From: an uncultured Eubacteriaceae bacterium
GTDB taxonomy: Bacteria; Bacillota; Clostridia; Lachnospirales; CAG-274
NCBI GenBank assembly: GCA_947086655.1
Contig: CAMTZM010000011.1
Coordinates: 1 to 58,983 of the forward strand
Direction of reading: 5' to 3'
Length of the DNA stretch: 58,983 nucleotides
Every line of letters begins with the position of its first letter. Position 1 is the first letter of the stretch. The notes beneath the pieces were generated by a model that saw nothing but the letters and a program-made list of their open reading frames with translations, was not told where the DNA came from and made no database searches. Below, piece by piece: positions 1-8,882 of this stretch. The position numbers and the translations under genes were made by a program.

Positions 1-53
1 AAATTTTTCTAGATCTATTTCGGGGATAAATAAATTTTCGTGCGTTTGTCCTG

Positions 54-62
54 CCCCCCCCC
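54..62. repeat. Poly-C tract of nine
   Basis: Nine consecutive C residues in otherwise strongly AT-rich DNA, ending 11 bp before the -35 box of the leuA promoter. Nothing else was recognised in bases 1-73. Homopolymers of this length are prone to slippage, but an effect here is only inference. Confidence 0.6.
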
Positions 63-73
63 AAAATATACTC

Positions 74-102
74 TTGACAAATGTTTTTTGTTTTGTTACA
101 AT
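74..102 (+). promoter_or_regulatory. Sigma-A promoter of leuA
   Basis: TTGACA at 74-79 and TACAAT at 97-102 with a 17-bp spacer. It lies just upstream of the T-box leader and would start transcription near 109, giving a leader of about 320 nt. Confidence 0.85.
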
Positions 103-129
103 TATTTTTAAATAAATTATATATAACAC

Positions 130-399
130 ATTGATGAGGAATAGTAAACTTTAACAGGTTTTTTCAGAGAGTTGTCGGTTGGTGTAAGGCAATATTACCG
201 TAAAGTTGAACTCGCCTTTGAGTGGCTCGCTGAAATTTTATAGTAGGTGTTGACGTTTGTCATACGATATAATGGCAGGGTATCGACTGTTTTTTATAGT
301 CTGTACTTAAGTGAGAAGTACCCGTTTAAGGGTGAATTAGAGTGGTATCGCGGATTTTACCTTTCGTCTCTTTTGAGATGAAAGGTTTTTTTATTTTTT
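130..399 (+). promoter_or_regulatory. T-box leader, leucine (CUC) specifier
   Basis: A tRNA-sensing T-box riboregulator. The conserved stem I start with a GATGAGGAATAGTA-like segment lies near 133-146. The specifier region reads GAA-CTC-GCC, with the CTC leucine codon at 211-213. The T-box bulge sequence, an AGAGTGGTATCGCGG form, is at 339-353. A terminator hairpin with a U-run follows at 359-399. The leucine specifier matches the downstream leuA: uncharged leucyl-tRNA should favour the antiterminator and turn the gene on. Assignment of the specifier rests on its position in the conserved context, not on a computed fold. Confidence 0.92.
359..399 (+). terminator. T-box intrinsic terminator
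   Basis: A 12-bp stem pairs ACCTTTCGTCTC with GAGATGAAAGGT (one G-U pair) over a TTTT loop. It is followed by a T-rich tract. The 5' arm follows directly after the T-box bulge sequence, the expected mutually exclusive arrangement. Confidence 0.9.
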
Positions 400-430
400 C
401 AATATATTTATTTTTAGGGAGGAATTTTAA

Positions 431-2089
431 ATGAATTACCAAAAATACAGAGCATATCCAACTATGAATATGCCAAACAGAAAATGGCCTTCAAATGTTA
501 TTACAAAAGCTCCAAAGTGGTGCAGCGTTGATTTAAGAGATGGTAATCAAGCTTTGGAAAAACCTATGAATCTTGCTCAAAAAATTAATTTCTTTAAGTA
601 TCTTGTTAAAATTGGATTTAAAGAAATTGAAGTTGGTTTTCCGGCAGCAAGTGACACTGAGTATTTGTTTACTCGTACTTTAATTGAACAAAAACTCATT
701 CCTGATGATGTAATTATTCAAGTTCTTACACAAAGCAGAGAACACATAATTAAAAAAACATTTGAAGCACTTAATGGAGTAAAAAAGGCTGTTGTTCATT
801 TATATAATTCAACTTCAAAACTTCAAAGAGATGTTGTATTTGGAAAAAGTAAACAAGAAATTATAGAACTTGCTGTTTTTGGTGCTAATATGATTAACGA
901 CCTTTCCAATCAGTACGGAAGAGAACATTTTATTTTCGAATATTCTCCTGAAAGTTTTACAGGCACTGAAATGGACTATGCCGTTGAAATATGCAACGCA
1001 GTTATTGACGTATGGAAACCTAATAATGAAAATAAGGTTATTATTAATCTTCCTTCTACTGTTGAAATGTCAACCCCTAATGTATATGCCGATCAGATTG
1101 AGTATATTATTGATAATATTAAAAACAGAGAAAATATACTTATAAGCCTTCATGCACATAATGACAGAGGAACTGCTGTTGCCGCTACGGAACTTGCAAT
1201 GCTTGCCGGCGCTGACAGAGTTGAAGGAACTCTTTTTGGAAATGGTGAAAGAACAGGAAACGCTGATATAATGAATATAGCACTTAATCTTTTTTCACAG
1301 GGAATTGAGCCTATGCTTGATTTTTCAAATATAAATGATTCAATAGAAATTTATGAAAAGTCTACCGGATTAAACGTACACCCACGGCATCCATATGCTG
1401 GTGATTTAGTTTATACTGCTTTCTCCGGCTCACATCAAGACGCTATTAAAAAGGGAATGAAAAAAATGGAAGAACACCCTGAAAGATGGGAAGTACCATA
1501 TCTTCCTATTGACCCATTGGATGTTGGAAGAAATTATGACCCTATTATAAGAATAAACAGTCAATCTGGTAAAGGCGGAGTTTCGTATATACTTGAGAAT
1601 AATTATGGATTAATTATTCCTAAAAATATGCAGCAAGAGTTTGGAGAAATTGTTACAAAAGTTTCAGTAGAAAAAGATAATGAACTTGAACCTAATGAAA
1701 TAAGAGATTTATTTGATAAAATTTATATAAATGTATCAACTCCTTTAAAACTCATATATTACAAAGAAGAAACTACACAAGATTGTGTTACTGTATATGC
1801 TGACGTATCTGTAAATGGAGAGGAAAAAAGATTTACAGGCAAAGGAAACGGTGTTATCAATGCATTTTGCAATGCTATTTTAAGAGAATTTCCAATTAAA
1901 TTTGAAATAGTTAATTATCAGGAACATTCACTTGACTACGGTCATGAATCAAGAGCTATTACTTATGTTCATATACATGAAGAAAATCAAAATTCGTATT
2001 TTGGCGCAGGAATAAGTAAAAATATTACTAAATCATCTTTAAGAGCGGTTATAAGTGCTGTAAATAAACTTTTAATTTCTAAAAAATAA
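431..2089 (+). CDS. leuA: 2-isopropylmalate synthase
   Basis: Catalyses condensation of acetyl-CoA with 2-oxoisovalerate, the committed step of leucine synthesis, in the cytoplasm. At 552 residues with an N-terminal extension it belongs to the longer fungal/actinobacterial-type LeuA rather than the short form. The DRE-TIM barrel motif DLRDGNQ is at residues 34-40, substrate-site EVGFPAAS at 67-74, metal-binding HAHND at 241-245 and the GNGERTGN segment at 270-277. The region after about residue 400 fits the LeuA dimer/leucine-feedback domain. ATG 431 follows AGGGAGG at 416-422. The gene stands alone between a T-box leader and a terminator, so leucine control probably acts at both transcription and enzyme level. 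Confidence 0.95.
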   Translation: MNYQKYRAYPTMNMPNRKWPSNVITKAPKWCSVDLRDGNQALEKPMNLAQKINFFKYLVKIGFKEIEVGFPAASDTEYLFTRTLIEQKLIPDDVIIQVLTQSREHIIKKTFEALNGVKKAVVHLYNSTSKLQRDVVFGKSKQEIIELAVFGANMINDLSNQYGREHFIFEYSPESFTGTEMDYAVEICNAVIDVWKPNNENKVIINLPSTVEMSTPNVYADQIEYIIDNIKNRENILISLHAHNDRGTAVAATELAMLAGADRVEGTLFGNGERTGNADIMNIALNLFSQGIEPMLDFSNINDSIEIYEKSTGLNVHPRHPYAGDLVYTAFSGSHQDAIKKGMKKMEEHPERWEVPYLPIDPLDVGRNYDPIIRINSQSGKGGVSYILENNYGLIIPKNMQQEFGEIVTKVSVEKDNELEPNEIRDLFDKIYINVSTPLKLIYYKEETTQDCVTVYADVSVNGEEKRFTGKGNGVINAFCNAILREFPIKFEIVNYQEHSLDYGHESRAITYVHIHEENQNSYFGAGISKNITKSSLRAVISAVNKLLISKK

Positions 2090-2108
2090 AAAATTAAGCT
2101 AAAAACTA

Positions 2109-2152
2109 AAAAAGGCTTGTAATCTGTATAATATAAATTACAAGCCTTTTTT
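2109..2152. terminator. Terminator between leuA and the VanW gene
   Basis: A perfect 13-bp stem (2111-2123 with 2137-2149) with T-runs on both strands. It ends leuA and can also serve the convergent minus-strand VanW transcript. Confidence 0.88.
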
Positions 2153-2255
2153 AGCTATTAATAATTATATTTTATAAAAATAAGATAAAACTTTATTTTA
2201 AGCTATAATATTGTTTAAAACTAATGTAATTATCTTATTTCAAAAAATTTTATTA

Positions 2256-3803
2256 CTACTCACTTTCATTTAAGTTTGTACTTGTTTCCAAACTATTTTC
2301 ATCAACCTGCTCAGAAGTATTAACATTAGCCTCTAAAACAGCCTCTCCCGAATTTTCTGTTGTATTTACTTGTTCTTCTTCCTCTGATTTTGGCTCTTTT
2401 TTTGTTCCAACAGTAACCTCGGCTGCTCGTGGTTTATAATAACTGTTATTAACTTCAACCTTTTCAAGCAAATTACCGTTTTCATAAACATATTTATAAA
2501 GTTTATATTTATATCCTTTTAAAGCCTTAACAGTATACTTCTTTTCGCCGTCCGGAAGTTCATCTGAGTAAACAACTTTATCTTCCGGAGCGTCAACAGT
2601 TGAAATATGCTGATTTTTAAATTCAAGAGTTCTTCCTGACGAACGTTCTTCTTTTCCGTATATATTTACTATAACTTGATTGCTTGTTAAATAACTTTCA
2701 AGATAAATAGGATAATTAGAAGAATTTTTAAATTTTAAATCAATATAATCTCCGGCAAGTGTAGCGTCAAATCCATAATCTAAATATCCAACTTTCAAAG
2801 AATGATTTTGTCTTTCCACAACATCAAGTTCAGCATATAATATAGCATTATATAATGTACTTGATACTTGACAAACGCCTCCTCCTAAATCATCAACAAG
2901 CTTACCTGATACAATAGTAGGAGCGGGTTTATATCCGTTAGCGGCAGTCATTTCTCCAAAACATGCATTAGTTGAGAATACTTCTCCCGGAAATAATACT
3001 GTTCCATTTATTTTAGAGGCGGCTACTTTCATATTTGTTATTCTTCCACTGCCACCGCCTGAATATTTAGTATAATATGTACCTAATACATCATTTATAG
3101 CAGAAAGTTCTTCAGTCTTATGACTGGGCTGAAGAACTTTTGTACGAGGTATAATTACCTCCTCTGTTTTTCTTGACAATACATCAATAATTTGCTCTGT
3201 TGTTGCATCAATATCAAGCTCACGTCCCAAAACTCCGTCAGTTGTTACAAATTTGCCATCTTTTCTTACAACTTTAGGCTCAATAGCAGCTTTGTAAACT
3301 TTATCCTTAATAGTCTCAAGCTGTGCCTTCACATTTTGGACAACCGATTCATCATCAAAGTTATGACTGGCAGTTAAAAATTTACCCGAAAGCTGTATAT
3401 CGGTAAATTCATCATATCGCTCCTTTAAGCTGCCTGTTCTCGCTAAATTATAGGCCTCCTCAACAGCACTGTCAATATCATACTTAATACCAAATTGACC
3501 ATAAGTAAATTCGTAATCGTCCTCGTCAACTCTAATAGTAACAGTCTGTTTTTCAAAAGGCGCCTCCAAATCAAGCATAAGCTTTTGTTTTGCCTCTTCT
3601 TTAGTCAATCCCCCAATCAAAACATTGTCTACATATATATTATTATATATGACATCAACATTAAGAACACGCTCATACTCTTCATTTTGCCTGTAATTTC
3701 TTGCGGCGATAACCGCCGTAGCAATAGCAAGGGCAATTACAACAACAATTACAATACCGATAATAGTTTGTTTTTTGCCCAACGACACACTTTTTTTTGC
3801 CAT
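2256..3803 (-). CDS. VanW family protein with G5-like domain
   Basis: A 515-residue membrane-anchored surface protein. There is a single transmembrane segment at about 13-34. An extracellular region resembling the YoaR/peptidoglycan-binding-4 type spans about 50-220. The VanW core spans about 240-385 with the characteristic FPGEVFSTN and GGGVCQVSSTLYNA segments. A G5-like module is at about 404-468 and an acidic, Thr/Ser/Asn-rich tail ends the protein. VanW proteins are linked to cell-wall and glycopeptide-resistance loci, but their biochemical role is unsettled; no van genes lie nearby, so no resistance is implied. GGAGGG precedes ATG 3803. The gene lies 94 bp downstream of a second membrane protein on the same strand and may be co-transcribed with it. 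Confidence 0.88.
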   Translation of the reverse strand: MAKKSVSLGKKQTIIGIVIVVVIALAIATAVIAARNYRQNEEYERVLNVDVIYNNIYVDNVLIGGLTKEEAKQKLMLDLEAPFEKQTVTIRVDEDDYEFTYGQFGIKYDIDSAVEEAYNLARTGSLKERYDEFTDIQLSGKFLTASHNFDDESVVQNVKAQLETIKDKVYKAAIEPKVVRKDGKFVTTDGVLGRELDIDATTEQIIDVLSRKTEEVIIPRTKVLQPSHKTEELSAINDVLGTYYTKYSGGGSGRITNMKVAASKINGTVLFPGEVFSTNACFGEMTAANGYKPAPTIVSGKLVDDLGGGVCQVSSTLYNAILYAELDVVERQNHSLKVGYLDYGFDATLAGDYIDLKFKNSSNYPIYLESYLTSNQVIVNIYGKEERSSGRTLEFKNQHISTVDAPEDKVVYSDELPDGEKKYTVKALKGYKYKLYKYVYENGNLLEKVEVNNSYYKPRAAEVTVGTKKEPKSEEEEQVNTTENSGEAVLEANVNTSEQVDENSLETSTNLNESE

Positions 3804-3897
3804 TTAATTATCCCTCCAAAAATTTTTAAGAGTTGTCCTTTTTCATTATACAACAATTTTACGGCAAAATCTATTAAATTAATAAAAATAATTATAT

Positions 3898-5763
3898 TTA
3901 TTTTATTACGTTATCCCCTGTTACAATCCAATGTAAATCTCCCTTTTGTGCCGTTACTTTATGTGTTCTGTGAAAATGTATTTCTTTAATTCCTACAACA
4001 CCTTTCCATTCTTCCTGAACAACTCCGTAAAATTTACCGTCAACAATAGCGCTTGTTATTACCTGTGCTGAATAAAAAGGGTCTTCACTTAAATCATAAG
4101 GAGAATAATCAGCTAAAAATGTATCTGACTTAATAAGTTCCTCACTAAATCCGTTTAATGACTCCATATCTTTAATACCTGATTTATAAGCAAGTCTTCC
4201 CTCAAAGGCGTCAATAATATCACTTTCAGCCTCTTTACGTTTTTTCTCAGTTTTTGTACTTTCTTTAGATAAATCAAGTTCAACTGTTGCGTCATCTATT
4301 GATATAAGTATAGCCTCAACTCTTATTTCAGCGCTTCCAAAAGCCGCAAAACCAGCATATTGAGTTCCTATATCAAAAATCATATCTGTTCCATAATCTG
4401 CCGATTTACATACTCCATTAAATACGGCTTCCATACCTGAATCCGAAGAAAACACAAGGTCGGCTTTAAGCTGAGCCTCAACTCTGTTAGCATTTGGATT
4501 TTTCTCATCAAAAGGAATATTTTTATCCTCTGCATGATATACAAGTACATATCTGTTTCCAAAAACAGCCATACCCTCAATTACAATCCTATAATTATCT
4601 ATATCTATTACATAACCGTCTTTTCCTATTGAACTTGAAGGAATATCTTTATTGTAAGAATATCTTTTAAACATATCTTTAAAAGTAATATATACTTTAC
4701 TGTTTAAATTTCCTATACTTCTAAAATCCATTCTATTAAGCAATATATTCCCATCATTAAAGAAATATGATGAAGGATAATTTTTACTTTTTCTTACAGA
4801 AATTCCGCCCTCCTCAAGTACAACACTATTTTTATATTCTCCTGTACCATAGTCAATTGTATAATTATCACTGTTACTTTTTATAGTATAATCAATTCTT
4901 GAACCTGAACTTGAGAAAATAGCATGGTCTATATTAACCGAAATATCAGAATTTTTATATTCAACAGGCTTATCAAAAGTATATCTTATAGGCGTTTCTG
5001 CTATTGGTTCTAAAAAATCAAATTTAAAATTAATTCTTTCGCTCGTGTTAGGATTATAAAAAGCAAGATTTATATTTTTAACATTCAAATTTAAAGGTTC
5101 AAACCTTAAAATTGTTTCATTGCTGCCTTCCTTAGGCTCAGATGATTGTATAAAAGATAAATCCATTGTATACATCTCACCTTTATTATCCGTCAAAATA
5201 ATATCATAATTTTGAACATTTATTTTTTTATTTATATAAAATAAAGTCGCCGTAGAATCAACAAGCATCTTTTCAAGTCTAAAACTCATTCCATCAAATT
5301 CGGCATTTTGTGATATGTAAATATAGTTAGCACTGTTTGATTTAAACGCCGGCTGTTTTATCTCCGTAGATTGGCTTTTCTTTTTTTCTGTTTCATAAGC
5401 TTTATAGTCACCAAGTTTCATAAACAAAAAAATGGAAAAAGAAATAATTGCGATAATAAGAATGCCTATAATTCCAAAGCATACAGCATAAAGTACTCCG
5501 CTTTCCTCAGAGACTTCCTCACTCTCCGGCTCACCATCAGAGTTTTTATTTTCAAGTTCTTCCTCTTCATCATCTTTTTTATTGCCATCATATACAGACA
5601 CATCGTTTATATAATCAATATTCGCATCATTTAACTCAATTTTTGCATCTTCCTCTAAAAGTCTGTTTATTTCGGTATTATAATCTATATTTTCATCATT
5701 AGAATCTACACCGATATTTTCTGTACCTATACCGCCTAATTCCTTATCATCATTTTCCGCCAT
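3898..5763 (-). CDS. Single-pass membrane protein of unknown function
   Basis: Not recognised as a named family. The 621-residue product has a highly acidic, Asp/Glu/Asn-rich cytoplasmic region (1-88), one transmembrane segment at about 90-117, and a large extracellular part that looks beta-rich. No signal peptidase site, catalytic motif or repeat stands out. ATG 5763 is preceded by a GGGGG ribosome-binding site. It sits upstream of the VanW protein on the same strand, and both are N-terminally anchored with large outer domains, so a shared envelope role is plausible but only inferred. Confidence 0.7.
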   Translation of the reverse strand: MAENDDKELGGIGTENIGVDSNDENIDYNTEINRLLEEDAKIELNDANIDYINDVSVYDGNKKDDEEEELENKNSDGEPESEEVSEESGVLYAVCFGIIGILIIAIISFSIFLFMKLGDYKAYETEKKKSQSTEIKQPAFKSNSANYIYISQNAEFDGMSFRLEKMLVDSTATLFYINKKINVQNYDIILTDNKGEMYTMDLSFIQSSEPKEGSNETILRFEPLNLNVKNINLAFYNPNTSERINFKFDFLEPIAETPIRYTFDKPVEYKNSDISVNIDHAIFSSSGSRIDYTIKSNSDNYTIDYGTGEYKNSVVLEEGGISVRKSKNYPSSYFFNDGNILLNRMDFRSIGNLNSKVYITFKDMFKRYSYNKDIPSSSIGKDGYVIDIDNYRIVIEGMAVFGNRYVLVYHAEDKNIPFDEKNPNANRVEAQLKADLVFSSDSGMEAVFNGVCKSADYGTDMIFDIGTQYAGFAAFGSAEIRVEAILISIDDATVELDLSKESTKTEKKRKEAESDIIDAFEGRLAYKSGIKDMESLNGFSEELIKSDTFLADYSPYDLSEDPFYSAQVITSAIVDGKFYGVVQEEWKGVVGIKEIHFHRTHKVTAQKGDLHWIVTGDNVIK

Positions 5764-6093
5764 ATTTATTCCCCCTTTTTTCTTAGTTATATTATAGTGT
5801 ATCTGAAAATTCCATATCTATTGTTTAAACTTTATAAAACTCCAATTATTTTTAAATGTAGCTTTCAAATACATTATAAGGCATTAAATTTTATGAAACA
5901 CCGATTAATAATAAAACTTTTATTTATCGTATAAATCAAAAATAACTCAAAAAAGCCAAAAATATTTATATGAGTTTAAAAATTATTAGCTATAACTCTT
6001 ATTAAATTTTTATACTTCAAAGCAGTTTTAAAACAGTCTAATAAAATCAGTATTTCATTTATATTATAACATATATAGCTGCTTTTTCAAGTT
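5764..6093 (-). other. 330-bp AT-rich region upstream of the membrane protein gene
   Basis: No coding region was found. A sigma-A-like promoter at its right edge points towards the minus-strand gene at 5763, which would give a leader of nearly 300 nt. Only weak, AT-rich inverted repeats were seen inside, none convincing as a known riboswitch. Confidence 0.5.
6063..6090 (-). promoter_or_regulatory. Putative promoter for the 621-residue membrane protein
   Basis: Reading the minus strand, TTGAAA (6090-6085) and TATAAT (6068-6063) are separated by 16 bp. It starts directly behind the stop codon of the small membrane peptide gene and points to the gene ending at 5763. Confidence 0.55.
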
Positions 6094-6198
6094 TTACAAA
6101 AAAGGAACTATTGCACTTAATGTCATAGCTATTATTAAAACAATAGCTATAATACCTACAATTAAGCGTTTTTTATCATCTTTATTCATTTTTTTCAT
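6094..6198 (-). CDS. 34-residue single-pass membrane peptide
   Basis: A very short gene starting 4 bp after the helicase stop codon, so it is probably translated by coupling. The product has a charged start (MKKMNKDDKKR), one hydrophobic helix at residues 12-31 and a PFL end. The upstream AGAAAGGAAAAG and AAAGGT stretches can act as ribosome-binding sites. Size and topology (short basic N-terminus plus one helix) resemble the Prli42-type or DUF4044-type mini-membrane proteins of Firmicutes, but I cannot assign it to either. The compact hydrophobic design and tight coupling make it more likely real than chance. Confidence 0.72.
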   Translation of the reverse strand: MKKMNKDDKKRLIVGIIAIVLIIAMTLSAIVPFL

Positions 6199-6202
6199 AC
6201 CT

Positions 6203-8065
6203 TTAACTTTTCCTTTCTTTTACAATTCCACTTAAAAATCTGCTTGGTGTTGTTTTTTGCTCGTATCTTGATTTCACAATAGAAATATAAAGCTGTTTTC
6301 TTGCTCTTGTCATAGCAACATAAAACAATCTTCTTTCTTCCTCTATCTCATCAAAACTTCTGCTTTTTTCATAAGGTATAACTCCCTCTACCACACTTGT
6401 AACAAATACAATATCAAACTCAAGTCCTTTTGCACTATGTATTGTTGAAAGTGTAACACCATTAAGTTCTTTTTTTAATCCCTTTTTTTCTTTAGCATCA
6501 AATATAACATTTTCAACATGTTCCAAATATTCTTCTATTTTATCATATCCTTTTGATGATTCCTGTATTTCCTCCAAGACCTCAAACAATCCTTTTGGAC
6601 TCATTTTTCTATAACTTGCATAATCGTTTATATAGTTATCATAATTCATAACTTTTCTTATATACTTAAAAGCATCATAAGTATTTTTCTTTTTTAATGT
6701 ATTAAGCTGATATATAAGTTCCTCCAATCTAATTACCTGCCATTTTTTTAACTCATCCATATTATACAAGGTATTTATAAGTGATTCTTCGTCTTTTTTA
6801 TTTTTCTGAGCCGCATAAATAGAGGATTTGCTTATATATCTGTTTGGTTTATTTGCTATTGTTTTAAAACATTCATCTTTTTTTACATCAAGTGCAAGGG
6901 TGAGATAAGCAGCTATATCCTTAGAAACCCAATGCTCATATAAAGTCGGAACCTCATCTTTAACCTGAAAAGGTATATTCAAATCCATAAAAGCATCTAC
7001 AATTGCTCTTGATTGTATATTTGTTCTATAAATAACAGCAATTTTATTAAAAGGCGTTTTATCTTGATTCTTTTTTATTTTTTTAGCTATCAAAACAGCC
7101 TCTTCTGAAATATCGTAAGGATTTAAAAGAACTGGTATGTTTCCGTTTTTCTCCGTGCCTTTTATAAACTTTTTATATCTGTTTTTATTTGAACCTATAA
7201 CAACATTGCAAAGCTTTATTATTTGCTCTGTGGACCTATAATTAATATCAAGAACAATTTTTTCTGTATTCTCAAACTCATCCGGAAATCTTAAAAGAAA
7301 CTCCGGTCTTGCTCCTCTAAATTTATATATGCTCTGATCATCGTCACCTACAACAAACAAATTTCCGTTTTTTCCGGATAAAAGTTTAATACACTCATAT
7401 TGCGCCTTATTAATATCTTGAAATTCATCTATAAGTATATAGCTGTATCTCTTTCTCCAATTTAAAAGCACATTGTTATTTTTCATAAGCAAATGATAGC
7501 ATTTTACAAGCATATCATCAAAATCAATTTTATTATTTTCGGTTTTATAATTCTCATAAGTATTAAAAATTTCTCTAAAATCATCAGCTCCGCAATTTAA
7601 TGAACTGTAATACTCAACATTCAAAAGTTCATTTTTAACAAATGATATTTCACTTATAATACTTTTAGCAATTTCATCTCCGTCTTCTAAATACATTTTC
7701 ATAGAAATCAAAATATTTTTAATTATATTTTTCTTTTCCTCCTCTTTTAATATATTGTCCAAAGTATATCCGTATGCGTTTCTAAGTATTCTAAAAAAGA
7801 AAGAATGAAACGTACCAAAAGAGACATAATCACAATTAAAATCATCAATACTTTTAAATCTGCTATTCATTTCTTCGGCAGCCGCCTTTGTAAATGTTAT
7901 TACTAATATATCCTTAGGATTAACCCCATATTTTTGAATAAGCGCTTTAATTCTATATAAAATAACGGTTGTCTTTCCACTTCCCGGTCCAGCTAAAACA
8001 AGCATAGGCCCTTTGTTATGAATTACCGCCATTTTTTGTTTTTCGTTTAATTTCAAATTACTCAT
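6203..8065 (-). CDS. ATP-dependent DNA helicase, UvrD/PcrA/Rep family
   Basis: A superfamily 1A 3'-5' helicase of 620 residues, shorter than typical PcrA/UvrD (about 720-740), with a compact C-terminus. The Q-motif glutamine lies near residue 10 and Walker A GPGSGKT at 26-32. DEFQD of motif II is near 215, GDDDQSIYKFRGA of motif III follows, and the motif VI segment YVAMTRARK is near the C-terminus. It probably acts in repair or replication-fork processing. AGGAG precedes ATG 8065. The exact subfamily (PcrA or a smaller paralogue) is uncertain, and the genome may hold a full-length PcrA elsewhere. Confidence 0.9.
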   Translation of the reverse strand: MSNLKLNEKQKMAVIHNKGPMLVLAGPGSGKTTVILYRIKALIQKYGVNPKDILVITFTKAAAEEMNSRFKSIDDFNCDYVSFGTFHSFFFRILRNAYGYTLDNILKEEEKKNIIKNILISMKMYLEDGDEIAKSIISEISFVKNELLNVEYYSSLNCGADDFREIFNTYENYKTENNKIDFDDMLVKCYHLLMKNNNVLLNWRKRYSYILIDEFQDINKAQYECIKLLSGKNGNLFVVGDDDQSIYKFRGARPEFLLRFPDEFENTEKIVLDINYRSTEQIIKLCNVVIGSNKNRYKKFIKGTEKNGNIPVLLNPYDISEEAVLIAKKIKKNQDKTPFNKIAVIYRTNIQSRAIVDAFMDLNIPFQVKDEVPTLYEHWVSKDIAAYLTLALDVKKDECFKTIANKPNRYISKSSIYAAQKNKKDEESLINTLYNMDELKKWQVIRLEELIYQLNTLKKKNTYDAFKYIRKVMNYDNYINDYASYRKMSPKGLFEVLEEIQESSKGYDKIEEYLEHVENVIFDAKEKKGLKKELNGVTLSTIHSAKGLEFDIVFVTSVVEGVIPYEKSRSFDEIEEERRLFYVAMTRARKQLYISIVKSRYEQKTTPSRFLSGIVKERKS

Positions 8066-8175
8066 TTTTTCTCCTAAAAATAGTTTTTTTTCTTTTTAAA
8101 ATATTATATAATAAAAATATCAGACATCTTTAAAATACTTTTATGTCTGAAAACTTACTGAAAAGGAGCAATTTT

Positions 8176-8799
8176 ATGCCTATTTTTTTAATGCTTTTTG
8201 TAAGCCTAATAATAGCCCTTCAAATAATTTTGAAAATGAGAAAGCCGGACTTTGACTCAACTTTAGACGAGATAAGACGCCGTGAAATGGAGGCTAATAT
8301 AACTACAAAGCGTAAAATTGATGATTCAATTTTTATAACCGCTTATTGTAACAATCTTCCTTTCCACAGCTATCCCGATACTTTAGAGTACAAAAAATTA
8401 AATGATGCACAAGAACTCGTAAAAAAGAAATCCAAACTTAAAATGGTTCATTTCAGCGAACCTATAACAACAACCGACCTTAAGCTAACTTATGGTTTAA
8501 ACAATCTTGAAATGATAACAACATACGAGGAACATTTTAACTCTTACGTATCAGCTTTAGTAAATTGGGCATCCCTTTTATATGAAAAAGGAAATCCCGA
8601 TGAAGCTGAAATAATATTAAATGAATCGCTGAAAATAGGATGCGATCTTAAATTAAATTATACACTCCTTGCGGATATATATTGTGAAAACCGTTCCCGT
8701 GATAAGTTAAACACACTAAAAGAAACTGCTGAAAATTCAAGAATGCTTCTTAAACCCAAAATTATTGACTATATTAATAAAAAATTATCGGAAATTTAG
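8176..8799 (+). CDS. Membrane-anchored TPR-like protein
   Basis: A 207-residue product with one N-terminal transmembrane segment (about 2-18), a basic stretch after it, and a C-terminal part with tetratricopeptide-like helices (about 130-190, with an LLYEKGNPDEAE pattern). No enzymatic motif is visible. The start is placed at ATG 8176 because AAAAGGAG at 8161-8168 lies just before it; the ATG at 8143 has no ribosome-binding site and sits in one arm of an 8-bp inverted repeat (8120-8127 with 8143-8150). The gene is divergent from the helicase and ends at its own terminator. Its function is unknown; TPR regions usually mediate protein contacts. Confidence 0.75.
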   Translation: MPIFLMLFVSLIIALQIILKMRKPDFDSTLDEIRRREMEANITTKRKIDDSIFITAYCNNLPFHSYPDTLEYKKLNDAQELVKKKSKLKMVHFSEPITTTDLKLTYGLNNLEMITTYEEHFNSYVSALVNWASLLYEKGNPDEAEIILNESLKIGCDLKLNYTLLADIYCENRSRDKLNTLKETAENSRMLLKPKIIDYINKKLSEI

Positions 8800-8828
8800 T
8801 AAATTTCAATATAAAAAAAATTATGAAA

Positions 8829-8868
8829 AATAAAACAAACATACTTTAGGTTTGTTTTATTTTTTTAT
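8829..8868 (+). terminator. Terminator of the TPR protein gene
   Basis: A 12-bp stem (8829-8840 with 8850-8861) is followed by a T-run. It lies between convergent genes and may also stop the minus-strand trhP transcript, although the U-run in that direction is interrupted. Confidence 0.8.
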
Positions 8869-8882
8869 AATTTTTAATTATA

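Noticed and set aside
3495..3989. A 164-codon open frame on the plus strand
   Set aside because: It lies antisense to the VanW gene and its neighbour, both with clear domains or ribosome-binding sites; the frame has composition typical of an AT-rich shadow.
6094..6198. Naming the 34-residue peptide Prli42
   Set aside because: Size and topology fit, but no diagnostic residues could be matched by eye.
8143..8175. An upstream ATG as the start of the TPR protein
   Set aside because: It has no ribosome-binding site and would place the real site AAAAGGAG inside the gene; ATG 8176 is better.
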